A stretch of 64,000 bases of DNA. Source: Schizophyllum amplum (lineage: Eukaryota; Basidiomycota; Agaricomycetes; Agaricales; Schizophyllaceae). Positions 11,478 through 23,082 of the stretch are shown in pieces. Both the position numbers and the translations under genes were made by a program. Within the stretch, counting starts at the first letter, position 1; each line of letters begins with the position of its first letter. The notes beneath the pieces were generated by a model. That model was given only the letters and a program-made list of their open reading frames with translations, was not told the origin of the DNA and searched no databases. Where the stretch lies: contig VDMD01000010.1 in NCBI GenBank assembly GCA_007026445.1, positions 186,001-250,000 of the forward strand. The letters are read 5' to 3'.

Positions 11478-12239
11478 TTAATCCTTTTCAATGGACGGCA
11501 TGAGAGCGTTGAGGGCTGCCAAGGCACTCTGCGCGATGGTGACAACTTTCTTGCCGCTCTCGACCACGCGGGCGCGACGCGCCTTGTTCGTTACCGTGGC
11601 CGTGAAGGTCGTGTTCTCCAAACTGTTGACCACCTGGCCGGCGTCGAGTAGTTGTTGAAGGTCCTTTTGAAGAATCTGTAGGAAGTTGTGGACAGCATCC
11701 GCAGTCTGATCGAGGGCTTTGCATGAGCATATATGCGCCCCATTATGAGGTGGGTGGTGCACGCACTGAAGGGGCCTGGGCATCGTCCTGGCAGAATCCA
11801 TCATTGTATGCGCGATATGCAGGTCTGACGGAACGCACCATAGACACGTCTGCCTGCAGCCACTCCTCGACATCGATCACTTCGGGGACCGGCGAAGGCG
11901 TCGTCTCACGCTTCAAAAGGCGTCAGTCATGAATTCGTATGCGCAGATCATGTACGCACCCTGACGCGCTTGCCGGCGCGACGTTCCTCGCCGGGTACAA
12001 CACCGGCGCCGGGTAACACCAGCGCCAGCTCAGATGGACGCGGGTCTGGGACTTTGGCCACCGCGCGCAGTTCCGCTTCTTGGACTTGGGCGCGACAGAC
12101 TCCTCCGCGACGCCAGCCGCGCGCTCCTGCTCCTGCATCTTCATCTGCAGAGCGATGCGCTCGTCCAAGCTCTGAAGGAGGCATCGAGTGCATTCCAACG
12201 GGTGGCGAGGGACATGCATACCAAGTGGTTCAGGGGCAT
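11478..12239 (-). CDS. Small orphan protein with coiled-coil-like helices
   Basis: Not recognised. Read on the minus strand from ATG 12239 (MPLNHL). Splicing joins SLDERIALQMKMQEQERAAG, then an ELRAVAKVPDPRPSELALVL segment, then TTPSPVPEVIDVEEWLQADV and a last exon from about 11727 to the stop at 11478-11480 (ending ALNALMPSIEKD). The first and last helices are charged and amphipathic. One base appears to be missing at the KSKKR/ELRAV junction. It is convergent with the recombinase gene (162 bp between the stops). It may be a passenger of that locus or an unrelated host gene. Confidence 0.5.
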
Positions 12240-12362
12240 CTTGACGAGGTGAGCGTAAGAGGCAAGGTATAATTAGGCCGCGATGAGTCCTCGATCATTG
12301 TTAAGTACTGCTTGCCTTTACCATTGTTTGACATAGATAAACGCTGCTCAATACCCGCACAA

Positions 12363-12443
12363 GCCGATGTTGCCTAATGGTCTATGGCGTCGCTTTCCTA
12401 CAATGTTAGGCGAAGGTTGTGGGTTCGAGTCCCATCATCGGTT
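12363..12443 (+). tRNA. tRNA-Arg (probable anticodon CCT) with a very short intron
   Basis: The acceptor GCCGATG pairs with CATCGGT (G-T at 1:72). The D arm is GCC-TAATGGTCTAT-GGC, the anticodon stem is TCGCT/GGCGA, and the T arm is GTGGG-TTCGAGT-CCCAT. The anticodon region is 14 nt long instead of 7, which fits TT-CCT-A followed by a 7-nt intron. The A box TTGCCTAATGG and B box GGTTCGAGTCC are both good. The cloverleaf is solid. The isotype depends on where the intron sits. Confidence 0.85.
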
Positions 12444-12465
12444 TTCGATGGCCCTTTACTGTAGA

Positions 12466-12472
12466 TTTTTTT
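12466..12472 (+). terminator. Pol III T-run downstream of tRNA-Arg
   Basis: Seven T residues lie 23 nt after the tRNA end. A weaker TTTT at 12442-12445 overlaps the mature 3' end. Confidence 0.6.
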
Positions 12473-12763
12473 AATTGTAAGTACTATCAGTCACCCAGTG
12501 TATAAACCTACGGCTTCGTAGATTGACACACTGTCCCAAGGATAAATCGATGAAGGTAGGTACACGCATGTCTGGTCAAAAAATGGGAACTTTTCATCTA
12601 GAGGGAGGTGCGCAAAAAGTTTTTCAATCGCTTGATGTTCGATCATGTTGAACTTTCGGAAAAACCCGGTCGGGGTTTCAATTAGGCTGCAGAGCGTCGG
12701 CAGGCTGTTTCTGCTCTTTCTGCAAGCCATCCGGACATTTACAGCAGCTGTCGAGCCTTACTC

Positions 12764-13132
12764 ATGCAGACCATGACACTTACCACGGAATGCTACCATT
12801 ATTTCCGTTTCTCCATCTCCCCATTATGCACAGATGCATTGACCCTGCGAAAAGCCATTGAAGACGCGTTAGGGCAAACCTTCGGTGCCACCTGCGCTAA
12901 GAGCGCGGTAGACGTGCTCTGGATATCCGAGAATGGGGACGAGTGTGTCCTGAGGACCGCAGAAGCGTAAGCAGGACATCAGTTCAGTACTTCTGAGAAC
13001 GGTCGTCTCATAATTATCAGGGATGCCAGCAGATTGCTCGCCGCTATGGCTACCTACGATGGCAGTCCTCGTCTAACGCTCATAAAAGAGTCTCCCTTTC
13101 TGCCGTCGCTTTTGTCACAAGGAGGCTTGTAG
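12764..13132 (+). CDS. POP8: RNase P/MRP subunit POP8-like protein
   Basis: Two exons, 12764-12966 and 13021-13132 (intron 54 nt), give about 104 residues with no frame break. An in-frame ATG at 12773 is an alternative start. The protein begins with a YHYFRFSISP strand, then DALTLRKAIEDAL, then AVDVLWISENGDECVLRT, and ends LIKESPFLPSLL. This is the arrangement of the small alpha/beta Pop8-like subunit of nuclear ribonuclease P and RNase MRP, which process pre-tRNA 5' ends and pre-rRNA. The length fits the family (yeast Pop8 is about 130 residues). It lies just downstream of a tRNA gene, which is probably chance. The call rests on pattern memory, not a search. Confidence 0.6.
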
Positions 13133-14767
13133 CGAGCATGTACCTTCAATCATCGTCTGCAAATTCTTTCAGGACTAACAAAGTCGAACTTCTCTGCCGC
13201 GAATTATTCCACTCCTGATTTTGGACGACAGCCTACCCTTAAGACATTTTCACTGCAAGCTGGTGATTAAGCACAGTGACCACGGCCCCGTCCGAACGCT
13301 CCCGTTATCTCAAGAGCATCTCTTACTCGCCGCTGTCGCCTTTCTGCCGCCCTCGAAGTCCTTACCTCGGCCTTGTCTGTCTGCTCCACCGCCTCGCAGC
13401 TGCCCGCTGGTTATCAGCCATCGTCCAGTGCTAATCAGTCGAATCGCCACTTCGACATGGTCGCCGTGCACCACGCTGAGAAAAGCCCTGCTGTACTGCA
13501 GCCTGCCGAGCGTCATCGGTCTCATTCGGATGCACGAGCGTCCCGAGCCTTCTCGCATTTTACCGGTGAGAACTCCGTGCGCTGACTTGCGTCGATTCTC
13601 ATCGCGTCCTGCAGGTCTTCCCGTCACACCGGCGCAAATGATCTAGGTTTCACAGAGGAGCCGTGAGAGCCCCGCCATTGAGGGTAAGAGAGTCCGTGAT
13701 TGGGTCGAATAGGCGAGGCGCAAATTTTGATCCGTCGTGCCACTGGTGACCTTGCGCGCTCCCGTGTCCTATTGAACAGCTACTACTGGACGGCATCTTG
13801 CCGCTCTACGATGGCACTGGGTGGCAGGACACTGACCAGGTCCGTCCGTCCCCAAAGCCACCGTCAAACCCGCTTGTTACGGATCTCGCAGGGTAGCAGG
13901 TAGGTGGTGGCGATCTGAATTACGTGCAGTCCTCGACACCACGCACCACAATTCTACTCCTATCGGCACGTAAAAGACGCATGATCGTCGGGCGACGAGC
14001 ACGCTTGGCGGAATTTTTGTGGTTCTGGCAACGGGCGACCTGGCGTAAGGAGGTAAAAGGTGCGTCCGCGAGCACTAAGGCGATATTCCCGCGCTACATA
14101 CACGTCGAGCGACCCTAGCCCTCGGTCAGCCCTGAGTGAGGCCGACACATTCCTCGGCTATGAGGGTGACGATCCTTCGGTAGCTTGCGCAGGCACAAGT
14201 AGGTTTGTACCTTGTACACAGCACAGTCTAAGCCTCACGAGTCCGAGCGCGCGGTTGAGCGCCCGCATGCCCCCAACAGGCAAATGACGAACACCACGGA
14301 CTTGCCCTCGAGGGCGGCTATGTGCCGCATCAACGCTGGCTGCTTATCGGCTCGAGGGCCCATGGGAAGCTCGGAGAGTTCCGACGGCCGCCTCGCAATT
14401 CAGAACTCTCTGGTGTTGCGGATGTCGAGTTCTCCTTCTGGGCAGCCGCGCTCAGGCTCGTGGTGCCGTGCTCAGGCGTACGGTGCCTCGTTTGCGCCTC
14501 GTGAGAGGTGCATCACAGCTTCCCGGAGAACGCCCAGGTGGGAAAGATGAAGGGCAGTCACGTCTGCAAAGAGGCGTTATTGCCACCGACCGTACTTCGC
14601 AGTGGCGGCTTCTGGCGTACACGGAGTTGCCGTAGGTGCGGTGGTCGCGGTGATCACCCAAACCGCCGTGGTGTTGGGCTCGAGAGCTTAGAGAATGATA
14701 ATTATGCGGTACAACAACGACAGCAGAATAAACAGCCACATGCAGAGAAAAGCAGGTAAATCTGAGC
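13133..14767. other. Gene-poor interval
   Basis: Open frames here have no protein-like composition, no consistent splice sites and no motif I recognise. No repeat or RNA gene was seen. The last part is likely the 3' flank of the DCN1 gene, which ends at 14768. Confidence 0.4.
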
Positions 14768-15926
14768 TCACGAGCGCGCCAGGCGCTCCTTTGCGTACTC
14801 AACGAAATCGTCGATGGTCGATGGCCAGGCCGCTAGTCTCGTGATCAGTTCAAAAATCAAGTCAAGAAAGCCGAATCGGTCACCTTCAAGATCGTACTTC
14901 TCAAACTTTGAATCAATTGTCCGAACGAACTCTAGGAACTATGACGGAAAAATCATTAGCACACACAACATGCGCAGGAGCATAAATTGGGTACCATCTG
15001 CCATGTATCCTTGCTAATACCCTTGATGTTCTTCTCGTCCACAAACTCGAACCACATGTCCGTGAACTCGTCATTCCAGCCGTCCTCGTCGCTCATGTCC
15101 ACATCGTCGTCATCGTCCCTCCGACGTACGTGTGAGAGTGCGCCGCCTTGTAGACCGTGTGGGATGAGCAGCTGCCAAAACGCCTTCGCCATATCGGCGG
15201 CTGGCAACACCGAGTCAGTTCCGCAATTCCTGTACATTGATGCTTGGCATACGCACCAAGACTCCGCGCGCCTTCCTGGCGGGAGAATTCAAACGTGTAC
15301 GCGTACACCTTGTTGAAGTACTGGGAGTCGGACCCGAGTCGATCGCGCAACTTCATCAGCGTGTTCTGCATCGCGGGAAGCTTGTCACAGCTGAAGTGCC
15401 TCGTCAGCATGTCTCGCACGTAGTGTAACGGGCCACGCACCCTAGCCGCTTCCATCCTTCTACCCAGCCCGTCTTGGACCATGAACCGAGCCGCGGTGCC
15501 TTGAGCTCGAACGCAACCGCCAGCAGGACTACATCCTCGGGATCGACGCTCAGGTCGGAACACAGCTTGATCGTCCCGTCCGGTCCGATCTCGTCGCCTT
15601 CTGATTCTGGCGTGGGCTTAGCATCGCAGCGGGGGTAGGAGCGCGGCGCACACACCCTTGTATCGCTCAAAGAGCTCCGAGATCTTGCTCGTGGACGCCG
15701 CGGGCTCCGTCCGCCGCGCAGACGCTGCGAGAGCTTGAGGGTCGCTGTAGTACGCGTCCACAGCAACGTCCACGCGCTTGTACTTTGCTAGGAATTTCTG
15801 CGCGTCCTTTACGCTGCGACGATCGCTGTGATTAGAGCGCGCACGACGCTGGAATTGGATCACTCACGATGCGCCCGTGACCCCGCAGAACTGGGCCATG
15901 GCCTCCTCCATCTTCTTATCCACCAT
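14768..15926 (-). CDS. DCN1: DCN1-like protein (defective in cullin neddylation)
   Basis: An E3 scaffold that promotes NEDD8/Rub1 transfer from Ubc12 to cullins. Minus-strand exons: 15926-15868, 15825-15656, 15606-15441, 15390-15257, 15200-14995 and 14938-14768, giving 301 residues with every phase consistent. An N-terminal UBA-like part (MEEAMAQFCGVTGAS, then KDAQKFLAKYKRVDVAVDAY) leads into the PONY domain: DGTIKLCSDLSVDPEDVVLL, GWVEGWKRLGCDKL, FNKVYAYTFEFSRQEGARSL, AFWQLLIPHG, FVDEKNIKGISKDTWQMFLE and DLEGDRFGF. An acidic RRRDDDDDVDMSDEDGWNDE insert lies before the last helices. There are no frame breaks, unlike many neighbours. Confidence 0.93.
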
Positions 15927-17797
15927 GATTCTCTTATGCGGGAGTGCAGCTGCTGGATGGACACGATGGGGGAAGACGCGATGATTAGGTCGATTGGACT
16001 GTGATGCAGTTATGAGGCGCACGTGGAGAGGGAATCGTCAGCCATGTTGGATCTCGCGCATTACGAATCATGTACGCACCAGGAAATTCCTGAATACGAG
16101 AGCGCTGAGGCCGCCGAGGAGAAGGAGAACTGCGAGGCCGAACGTCGTGGATGTTGAGGACAATGCGGCCTGTTCAGAGGAACGTGGTGCGCGGCCGCCC
16201 GGGATCCCCGTCCCGTTGCTCCGACAAGCTTTGCGCTTATTTGTGGCGCTCGTGTTCGCATGTTGATTGACCTTCACGGTACTGACGCAATTACCCGCGT
16301 CAAGCGCTTGCCGTCGTATCTGGCCAAGCGGCCTCCGCACCCGAGCTGACCACCTTTGGTCTCCTCTGTTCATAAAGTCAACGCTGTGCGCCCCACAAAA
16401 CCAATAGCTGCTGCCTCATGCCCTTCCTCATGACATCTCGCTGAGACAGCGTCTTTATCTGATCCTCGTCTCCATCCAACCGGAGACTACAGGAGGCAGG
16501 AACGAGGTCCGTCAGCGGAGGCGCTACGGGAATATTCCCCGCTCTCGCTCATGGCTTCCTGCCTCGATACAGTACCTGCGGGTGAGTCGTGACGACCACC
16601 ATCCACTCCGCTACCCATACGTGTTGGCTTCATGCACAACGTAATTCTGGTACGCTTTGCTTTGTTCCGACTGTCGCATTGCACCTCCATTGTACTCGTC
16701 ACTTCACTTGCAATGGCTATACGTTTCTCGCGGCTATCTTCTCCTTTCTCTCCTCGAAGCGCATCCCATTGCCAATGACCGTGTTGGGAATTTGAAGGCC
16801 TCCCGAGACTGTACGTGCTTCATTGGCCTCGGTTACAGCCGACATACGCTGTGCCTCCTACCGACCCACCCTTGTTTGTTGAGTCCCTCATGTCCGTCTT
16901 CCATGCCCATCAACTTCTTCTATTAAACCTTCCCCGTGCTCAAACTCAGCGAAATTGCCCGGATTGTCCCTCGCGGCATGCAGATCCTAGAGATTCATTC
17001 AACGGGTGCCTTCTGTTAGTCCCCAGCCACACCCAATTCTCCAAGCTATACGAATCCTTTCTTACCCCGCCTTTGCTACGCGCTGACATACTTCGAAGGA
17101 ACTCTGCAAGACGCCGGACACGAAGGAAGACACGTACTCCAGCAGGCCGCCTGTCCTCTTCTCTCATTGACCGGCTATGAGCGTACCACGAAAAGCGCTC
17201 TTCATATCAACTCTCATTTGACAAGCTGCGCGAACCCCGAACCCTCTGTTGAAGGCACCCTTCGAGCGCGAATCGCCGCATACAAGACTTCCCGCACGAG
17301 GTTCGAACCCCAGGCGGCAATGCCACGCGCACACGGGAGCAAAACGGCATCAGGCTGCCGCCGGAACAATTGAGACCGTCTCGATCATGATCAGAGCGAG
17401 ATCATCACAGGCGATGCCGTTCGCCACGCCAGACGACAGCGCCCGCCAGCGCCGGTTCTGGCCCTTTGGACACCGCGCAACTCGAGGTACTCCGTCTGCT
17501 GGACCTGCTGCGTGTCGACATACCCGTCTCTGGCTCGGAACAGGCTGTCAACGGCATGCATCTGTCATTGGTGTACAGCAAGCTGGCATTCGGTAGACTA
17601 CGATGGGCGAACAGTCGGCATAGGCCCATTCGCAGCCCTCTACAGCAGTGGTATCGTAAGTACAAAGTTTCAATGTGTTGCGTAAATATAACAGTACAGA
17701 TGGGAAGCAGCGGACAAGACGGATCGTTGATGTTCAAAGCAGATGAGAAAGATTTTGTGAAGATGGATGTGCGCGATGCAGCGTGGCCGTGTGGGCA
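15927..17797. other. Gene-poor interval with one weak membrane-protein candidate
   Basis: The only protein-like stretch is on the minus strand at about 16068-16230. It ends with a hydrophobic segment (FGLAVLLLLGGLSALVF) and a stop, next to a possible donor GTGCGT. It could be the end of a small single-pass membrane protein, but neither start nor splicing can be fixed. The rest (16.4-17.8 kb) shows nothing I can support. Confidence 0.3.
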
Positions 17798-18640
17798 TCA
17801 GTGCTTGACGACCACGCGCTTCGTGTGCTTGCCCGCCCGCCTCCGCTCGGAGCAGGGAACAGGGCGGCGCCATGATTCGTCCGGATCCTCGAGTACGATA
17901 TCTGCGTGCTGCACTGGCGCCGGTGCGGGCGGCTCCCTCGGCGGCGAGCGCATTGGCATTGGTCCGCTAGACGGATGACGGTGGTGCGAGGGATGCGCAT
18001 GGGGATGGGGGACGGGCTCTTGTGGCATAGGTGGCGGGTAGGGCTGGGTATGCATCGGCGGACCCGGGGGTGGCGGCATAGGGACGGGGCGCGCACCGGG
18101 CGGTGGGTATGGGTAGCTGCCCCCGCCGTTCTGCACGGGGGTCATCGGGTGAGGCGCAGGCTGCAGCGGCTGGTTGTGGCCGGGCCACCCGCGGGGCGCC
18201 GCCGCTTCTGGCGCGTCGAGGCGCCTGATCTCCCGGCCTGCTTGCGCGAAGAACGCACGCTCCTGGCGCGCAAAGATGTCACTTGATGCAGCGGGCGGCT
18301 TGCACTCGGGGCGCTTCGCTGGGAACATGGCCATGAGATCATGGCCAGTAGGCGGCGGCGGGTAATGTCTCCGCGATGACTCCGCGGAGGCGCCATCATA
18401 GCCAAGATCGACATCTAGTGGCAAGATCAGTAAGGGGACGCGTATGAACAATGGAAACGTACCTCGCAGCGCTCCGGGCGAGAACGGTCGTGGTTGGGGG
18501 CCACTTGACGAGGAGGGTGGCGACGGAAGCGAAGGTGGCTTCATATGTGGCGCGCGCAGATCATCTCGGGGAGAAGCGGTGCTCGCTGTCGGCGAGGGGG
18601 TCGAGTGCGTGGTATCAACAGGTCGGAGGTGAAACGACAT
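17798..18640 (-). CDS. Proline-rich orphan protein
   Basis: Not recognised. Exons 18640-18463 and 18414-17798 (intron 48 nt, GTACGT donor) give 264 residues with consistent phase. The start is taken as MSFHLRPVD; an upstream in-frame ATG at 18664 is possible. The short ordered middle part (VDLGYDGASAESSRRHYPPP, then FARQERAFFAQAGREIRRLD) is followed by a Pro/Met/His-rich low-complexity stretch and a basic C-terminus (ERRRAGKHTKRVVVK). No membrane segment or signal peptide is visible. It is probably a disordered nuclear or scaffold protein; that is inference only. Confidence 0.6.
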   Translation of the reverse strand: MSFHLRPVDTTHSTPSPTASTASPRDDLRAPHMKPPSLPSPPSSSSGPQPRPFSPGALRGTFPLFIRVPLLILPLDVDLGYDGASAESSRRHYPPPPTGHDLMAMFPAKRPECKPPAASSDIFARQERAFFAQAGREIRRLDAPEAAAPRGWPGHNQPLQPAPHPMTPVQNGGGSYPYPPPGARPVPMPPPPGPPMHTQPYPPPMPQEPVPHPHAHPSHHRHPSSGPMPMRSPPREPPAPAPVQHADIVLEDPDESWRRPVPCSERRRAGKHTKRVVVKH

Positions 18641-21625
18641 GACAAGGAAATGGGTGGCGCGCAAAAGGTGGGGGAGGCAAGAACAGAGGCGACGCGGGTC
18701 CTAGAAGCCGCCAGCTATATAGTGTCGGGACCCTGCGCCAGTACCCATTTGTACCTCGATCCGTCTTAATGGTTACCTATTAGACCGAGATACGCAGATC
18801 TCATCTCTTCTCATCTCCACTGCCTCTCAGGCTTGCGTCACACGTCACGGTTGTATGTACATAAAGATCACTTGTGTGATAGCCCCAGTGGGAAAGGGAC
18901 GGCTGCATACTGTATCTCCTCTTGATCAGTGTCTTTTCTGTCCGATCCGACCCTCGCCTGCGCCCGAGGCCTGCGCTACCGCAACTACCGCGCATTCGCC
19001 AGCACGCGGAGTGGCAGAGCGGTAGCCGCGATGCCGTGCGCGTCTCTCTCCGCACATCACGGGCCCGCGGTGACCAGACGACCTGCCTACAGGTTTCGCC
19101 GCACTAAGGACACGGCGCTGGGAACAACAGCACACTTACACTCTGTCAGGGGCGTCTGCCGTGGTGACATCGTCGGAGCTCCTTCTTGAAGGCCGGTCGT
19201 TCAATGCATCACGCCCATTCAACCCTAGAATAGCCTGACTGCTGAATTCAATACTCGGTTGTTCCCCTTAGCGATCATGTTGTAGACTTACTTTAGACCG
19301 TGCGTGCCGGCGCCAGCGGCAGCTGGATGCTTTCTGTCAACCACCGCCACGCCGATTAGGAAGAAGAGGTGTCCTTCTAAACCGAACCTGGGCCGGTTCT
19401 GCTTCACTGTTCCTGACATAGTAGCTCCGGGGTTGTGCGCGCAGCCTGTGAGACCCGACATTCTCGAAGCTGGTCACTAGATTGATCGGGTAGAATAATC
19501 GTTCCGCGTTAGAATATCCAGGCAGAGCTCTCACCTTTGGCCTGCGGCGCTCGGCGTCTGTCGCATACTCAAGAATGCCAGCCCGGGATCGAGCCGCACA
19601 CGTATCCGGCTCTATCGATGTACGTCAAAGTTAGCATCAGTCAAGACGACGCATGTAGCATTCTCCGTACCATACGAGCCCACTCACCACTTTCCGCCGG
19701 CGCCACTGGCCCTGCAGCCAGCCAGATCAGTTATATCGATGACAGATCGAGCGTTCAGGGCCCTTTCTAGAGCGTACTAACGCAATGGCTGTCACTGGTC
19801 AGACTTGTTATGATCTATTACAGTAGTCAGCACGCAGTTGCGCTTAGTAGTAGTAGTCGTGCGCTCACCATCGGTAAGACTCACGCTAGCGACATTTCAT
19901 TTCCGTCGCCAGCGCTTGATTCTCTCGTGGTCACTCTCGGAGACTTCAGTGCGCGCCTTGCGCGCTCGCAATGTTTCTCGCGCGCCGCGTCTTCCACTTC
20001 GATGACCACGTCGCCGCCGCGAAGCCGCGCAGATCAGGTCCTCGTGTGATTCCAGCGCATTAGCGCCGCGCCCGCTCCCAGCAGCCTGCACGCTCCAGTC
20101 AGCCGCGCATTCATATCACAACGCGCCGTCGTTACCTGCTTCGCCGCTGCCGCAATCAGCAAGGTTCATCACCATATGTCGCCCGTCGTTCTAGGAGGTG
20201 GGCGCTGTTCAATGTTCATTCGTAAGTGCGCATAGGCGAGGAAGTACGTGACTTACATACTTACAGGACGCACGGTGCGGAGTCACGCTGCTGTCCGCCT
20301 ATCACATAAATGGTAGGGCATCTGATTGAGCTGGCGCGCGCAGGCCGCCGAGTGGCGAGCTCGTGTCTCGCCGGATGTCGAGCTCGTGTCCGGTCCGGGA
20401 TGGTGGGCTGGTGTCGTATGCCGAGGATCGCTTGATTGTCGAAAGGAGGCGTCATGTCACAGCACGGAGAACGGTATCCTAGTTTGCGAGGGGGCGTCAT
20501 AGCTCGCAGACGCGGTGCGCAGGTCGCCTCTAGTACGCAAGGAACCACCGTTCAATAAAAAGGTCTGCCGCACAATGAAGAAGTTCCGCCGCCACTCACT
20601 GTTTAGCAAACGGGTTTCCGCCGCTCTATGAGAAGGTCGCGGGCAGTGCGCTAGACAGACTCCCCGGGAAGAGGTCGGCGCATCGCCACTCCGCTGCCAC
20701 AGCATGTCCTCTCCAAACAGATGTTTCTCCATAGGCTAGATTTCGCCGATATTCGAGGCCAATGGCGAAACGTATTGTCAGACCTCGCGCGTCTAGAGAC
20801 CAGAACAGCTGCCCCAAAATGCCAGCGCGAGGGCGGCTTCAAACTGGCTCCGAGCTTCATGTGTGCGATGTCCGACGACTGGGTGAACCTGCACGCTTGA
20901 GTTCTGAGGCGATAACATGCCTCTGCGAAGGTGTAACACGTCGAAGAGGTTTGACGCCGCGTACCGACATACCCGAATTCATCAAGAGACATTCGGAGCT
21001 GCTGCACCTCTGAGATCTAGACGTCGTTGGTAAAAACCCTGTCGTTTAGGCTTCCTGCAGTGAACTCGTCAACATCAAGGTATCTCCTAATGCTGCGGTC
21101 CACATATGCTGATTGCATCCCTCGAGCCGCTAGCGACGATGACTAGTGACTGGTGGTGGTGGTGGTGAACAAGCTGTCAATATGCCATTGCCGTCTGCCA
21201 CGGTGGCAGTGCCACCTGGCAATTCACGTGAACTGAAACCACGCGGGGACAAACAAGTGCAAAATTAGTTCAGCGGTAAGGAAATATATAGACTCTGTAT
21301 ACCCTGGTATACCCCATGCGCTTGCTATAGTGCGCTCGGAGATCCCGTGGCTGAATAAAGACACTGACTTTCTCAGGCAAAGTTTTGAGCTCTACGTGCC
21401 ATGAGACGCGCCGCCTCCCATTGTATGTTTTCGCATTGCTTAGGTCCTCGTGTATGTTATACTCATCAGTCTTTCAGCTACACGAATACATCGAATTGTT
21501 ATGTTGCGATGCGCTATCAGGCGCAGCCCGCGGTACAAGGCTTCTTCTGCTAGTGATTTATTAAGTACGCCGTATCAAAATTCTCATTCGGAATGGGGCC
21601 AATGCCAGGTGCGGTTCTCCGTCTG
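18641..21625. other. 3-kb region without recognisable genes
   Basis: Only short, unrelated open frames occur on either strand, with stop-rich sequence and lower GC than the coding parts. There is no tRNA and no obvious terminal repeat. It may be degraded transposon or intergenic DNA. Confidence 0.4.
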
Positions 21626-23008
21626 CTACAGCGTGGAGATGTCGATAACGAAGCGGAAGCGCACGTCGGACTTAACAAACGGTCCCAGGCTCGTTGCTAC
21701 GAGGAGGATTAGCACGGGATCTTATACAATTACGGAAGAACGTACATCTTGGACGCTGGAATGGTCTCAATCTCCGCTGTGATGCCATGCTTGCCTGCAC
21801 TTCTGTCAGCAAGACATGCAGCAAACCATCCACAGTGTACGTACCGCAGAAGTTCAGCATTTCTTGCGTCTCGCGGATGCTACCAATATACGAGCCAGTG
21901 ATGCTGCGTCGGCCGAGATGAGGCTGTAGGCATGAACCGACATGGGGTTCAAGGGAACGCCGACCTCGACGAGGGCGCCACCGATGCCGAGGAGCGACAC
22001 ATACTGGTCCAGGTTAAGATTCGAGGACACCGTGTTGACGATGAGGTCGAAATAGCCCTTGAGGGCCGTGAACGTCTCCGCGTCGGACGTCGCATAGTAC
22101 TTGTCCGCGCCGAGACTGAGACCCAGCTCCTTCTTGCTGAGCGATTGGGACAGGACGGTGACCTCTGCGCCTAGCGCCTGAGGAAGAAGAGATCAGGTCA
22201 GTCTCCTCCGCTGAAATCGACCACGGTGCCACATACTTAGCAATCTTGACGCCAATGTGGCCGACGCCGCCGAGACCGATGATGGCGACGCGCTTGCCAG
22301 GGCCGGCATTCCAATGGTTTAGAGGCGAGTACATCGTGATGCCCGCGCCTAACACAGGATCAGTTACGATTCGTGTGGCGCGTTGGGCTGCACTTACACA
22401 GAAGCGGGGCCGCCTTGTCCAGGGGGATGCCGTCGGGAATGCTCAGGACGAAGTCCTTGTCGACGACGATCATCTGCGAGTAGCCACCCGCAGTCGGCGC
22501 GAAGTTCTCCTTCGGGTCCTAGATGATTGCGCATATATAACGGAGAGCATCACTGGGAGGAGAAGGGCGTACCATGCCATAATATGTGCCCACATTGGAA
22601 TTGATTTTTCCGTCGCCCGAGCAGAAATGTTCCTCGCCGATCTTGCAGTTATCGCAGCTGCGACACGAGTTCACCATGTTGCCGACGCCGACGTGGTCGC
22701 CGACCTTGAACTTCGTGACGTTCTTTCCGACGCTGCGGACGATACCAGCAATCTCGTGCCCGGGAACCATGGGGAAATAGATTGGTCCCCACTCCTGTGA
22801 AGCGTATTTTTCGTAAGCGGTGAAAGACGAAGACACATACAAGAGCATCAACGTACCCGTTCACGACGTGAAGGTCGCTGTGGCAGATGCCCGCGTACTT
22901 GATGTCGATGACAACATCGTTCTCGTCTGGAGCGCGACGCTTGATGCTGACCGGCTGGAGCTTCTCGTTGGGACCGGCAGCGCCGTATGCTTTGATAGTG
23001 TCTGCCAT
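21626..23008 (-). CDS. Zinc-dependent NADP alcohol dehydrogenase (ADH6/cinnamyl-alcohol type)
   Basis: A medium-chain dehydrogenase that interconverts aldehydes and alcohols with NADP(H). Read from ATG 23008 ([20 protein letters not shown]). Zinc and fold motifs in order are [12 protein letters not shown] (catalytic Cys), [29 protein letters not shown] with [15 protein letters not shown] (structural zinc) and [14 protein letters not shown] (Rossmann). The protein ends [12 protein letters not shown] at 21626. Introns lie near 22857-22798, 22571-22519, 22397-22350 and 22245-22182, plus two short 3' ones. At least four single-base gaps, mostly one G short in G runs (near 21890, 21680, 21660, and the 22857 and 22245 splice sites), interrupt the frame but not the conserved order. 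Polypore homologues commonly reduce aryl aldehydes; that role is inferred. Confidence 0.9.
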
Positions 23009-23074
23009 CTCGAATAGGGGTGATGAAAAGGTAGTGCAGGAAATCTGAGCACAACCTCGACCTCGAGGACGTGG

Positions 23075-23082
23075 TTTTTATA
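23075..23082 (-). promoter_or_regulatory. TATA box of the alcohol dehydrogenase gene
   Basis: TATAAAAA on the minus strand, 67 bp upstream of the ATG at 23008, at a normal distance for a fungal core promoter. Confidence 0.6.

Noticed and set aside
12491..12730. 79-codon minus-strand frame between the tRNA and POP8
   Set aside because: It reads fairly protein-like, but there is no recognised family, supporting splice structure or other evidence; too short to call.
16068..16373. Minus-strand frame ending in a hydrophobic segment
   Set aside because: A single transmembrane-like stretch without a trustworthy start or splice model; mentioned in the interval note but not called as a gene.
17281..17345. 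GGTTCGAACCCC resembling a tRNA B box/T arm
   Set aside because: Neither strand gives a paired T stem, acceptor or D arm around it.
21170..21230. Partial palindrome around GCCACGGTGGCAGTGCCACC
   Set aside because: Short and imperfect, with no flanking duplication or repeat elsewhere in the window that I noticed.
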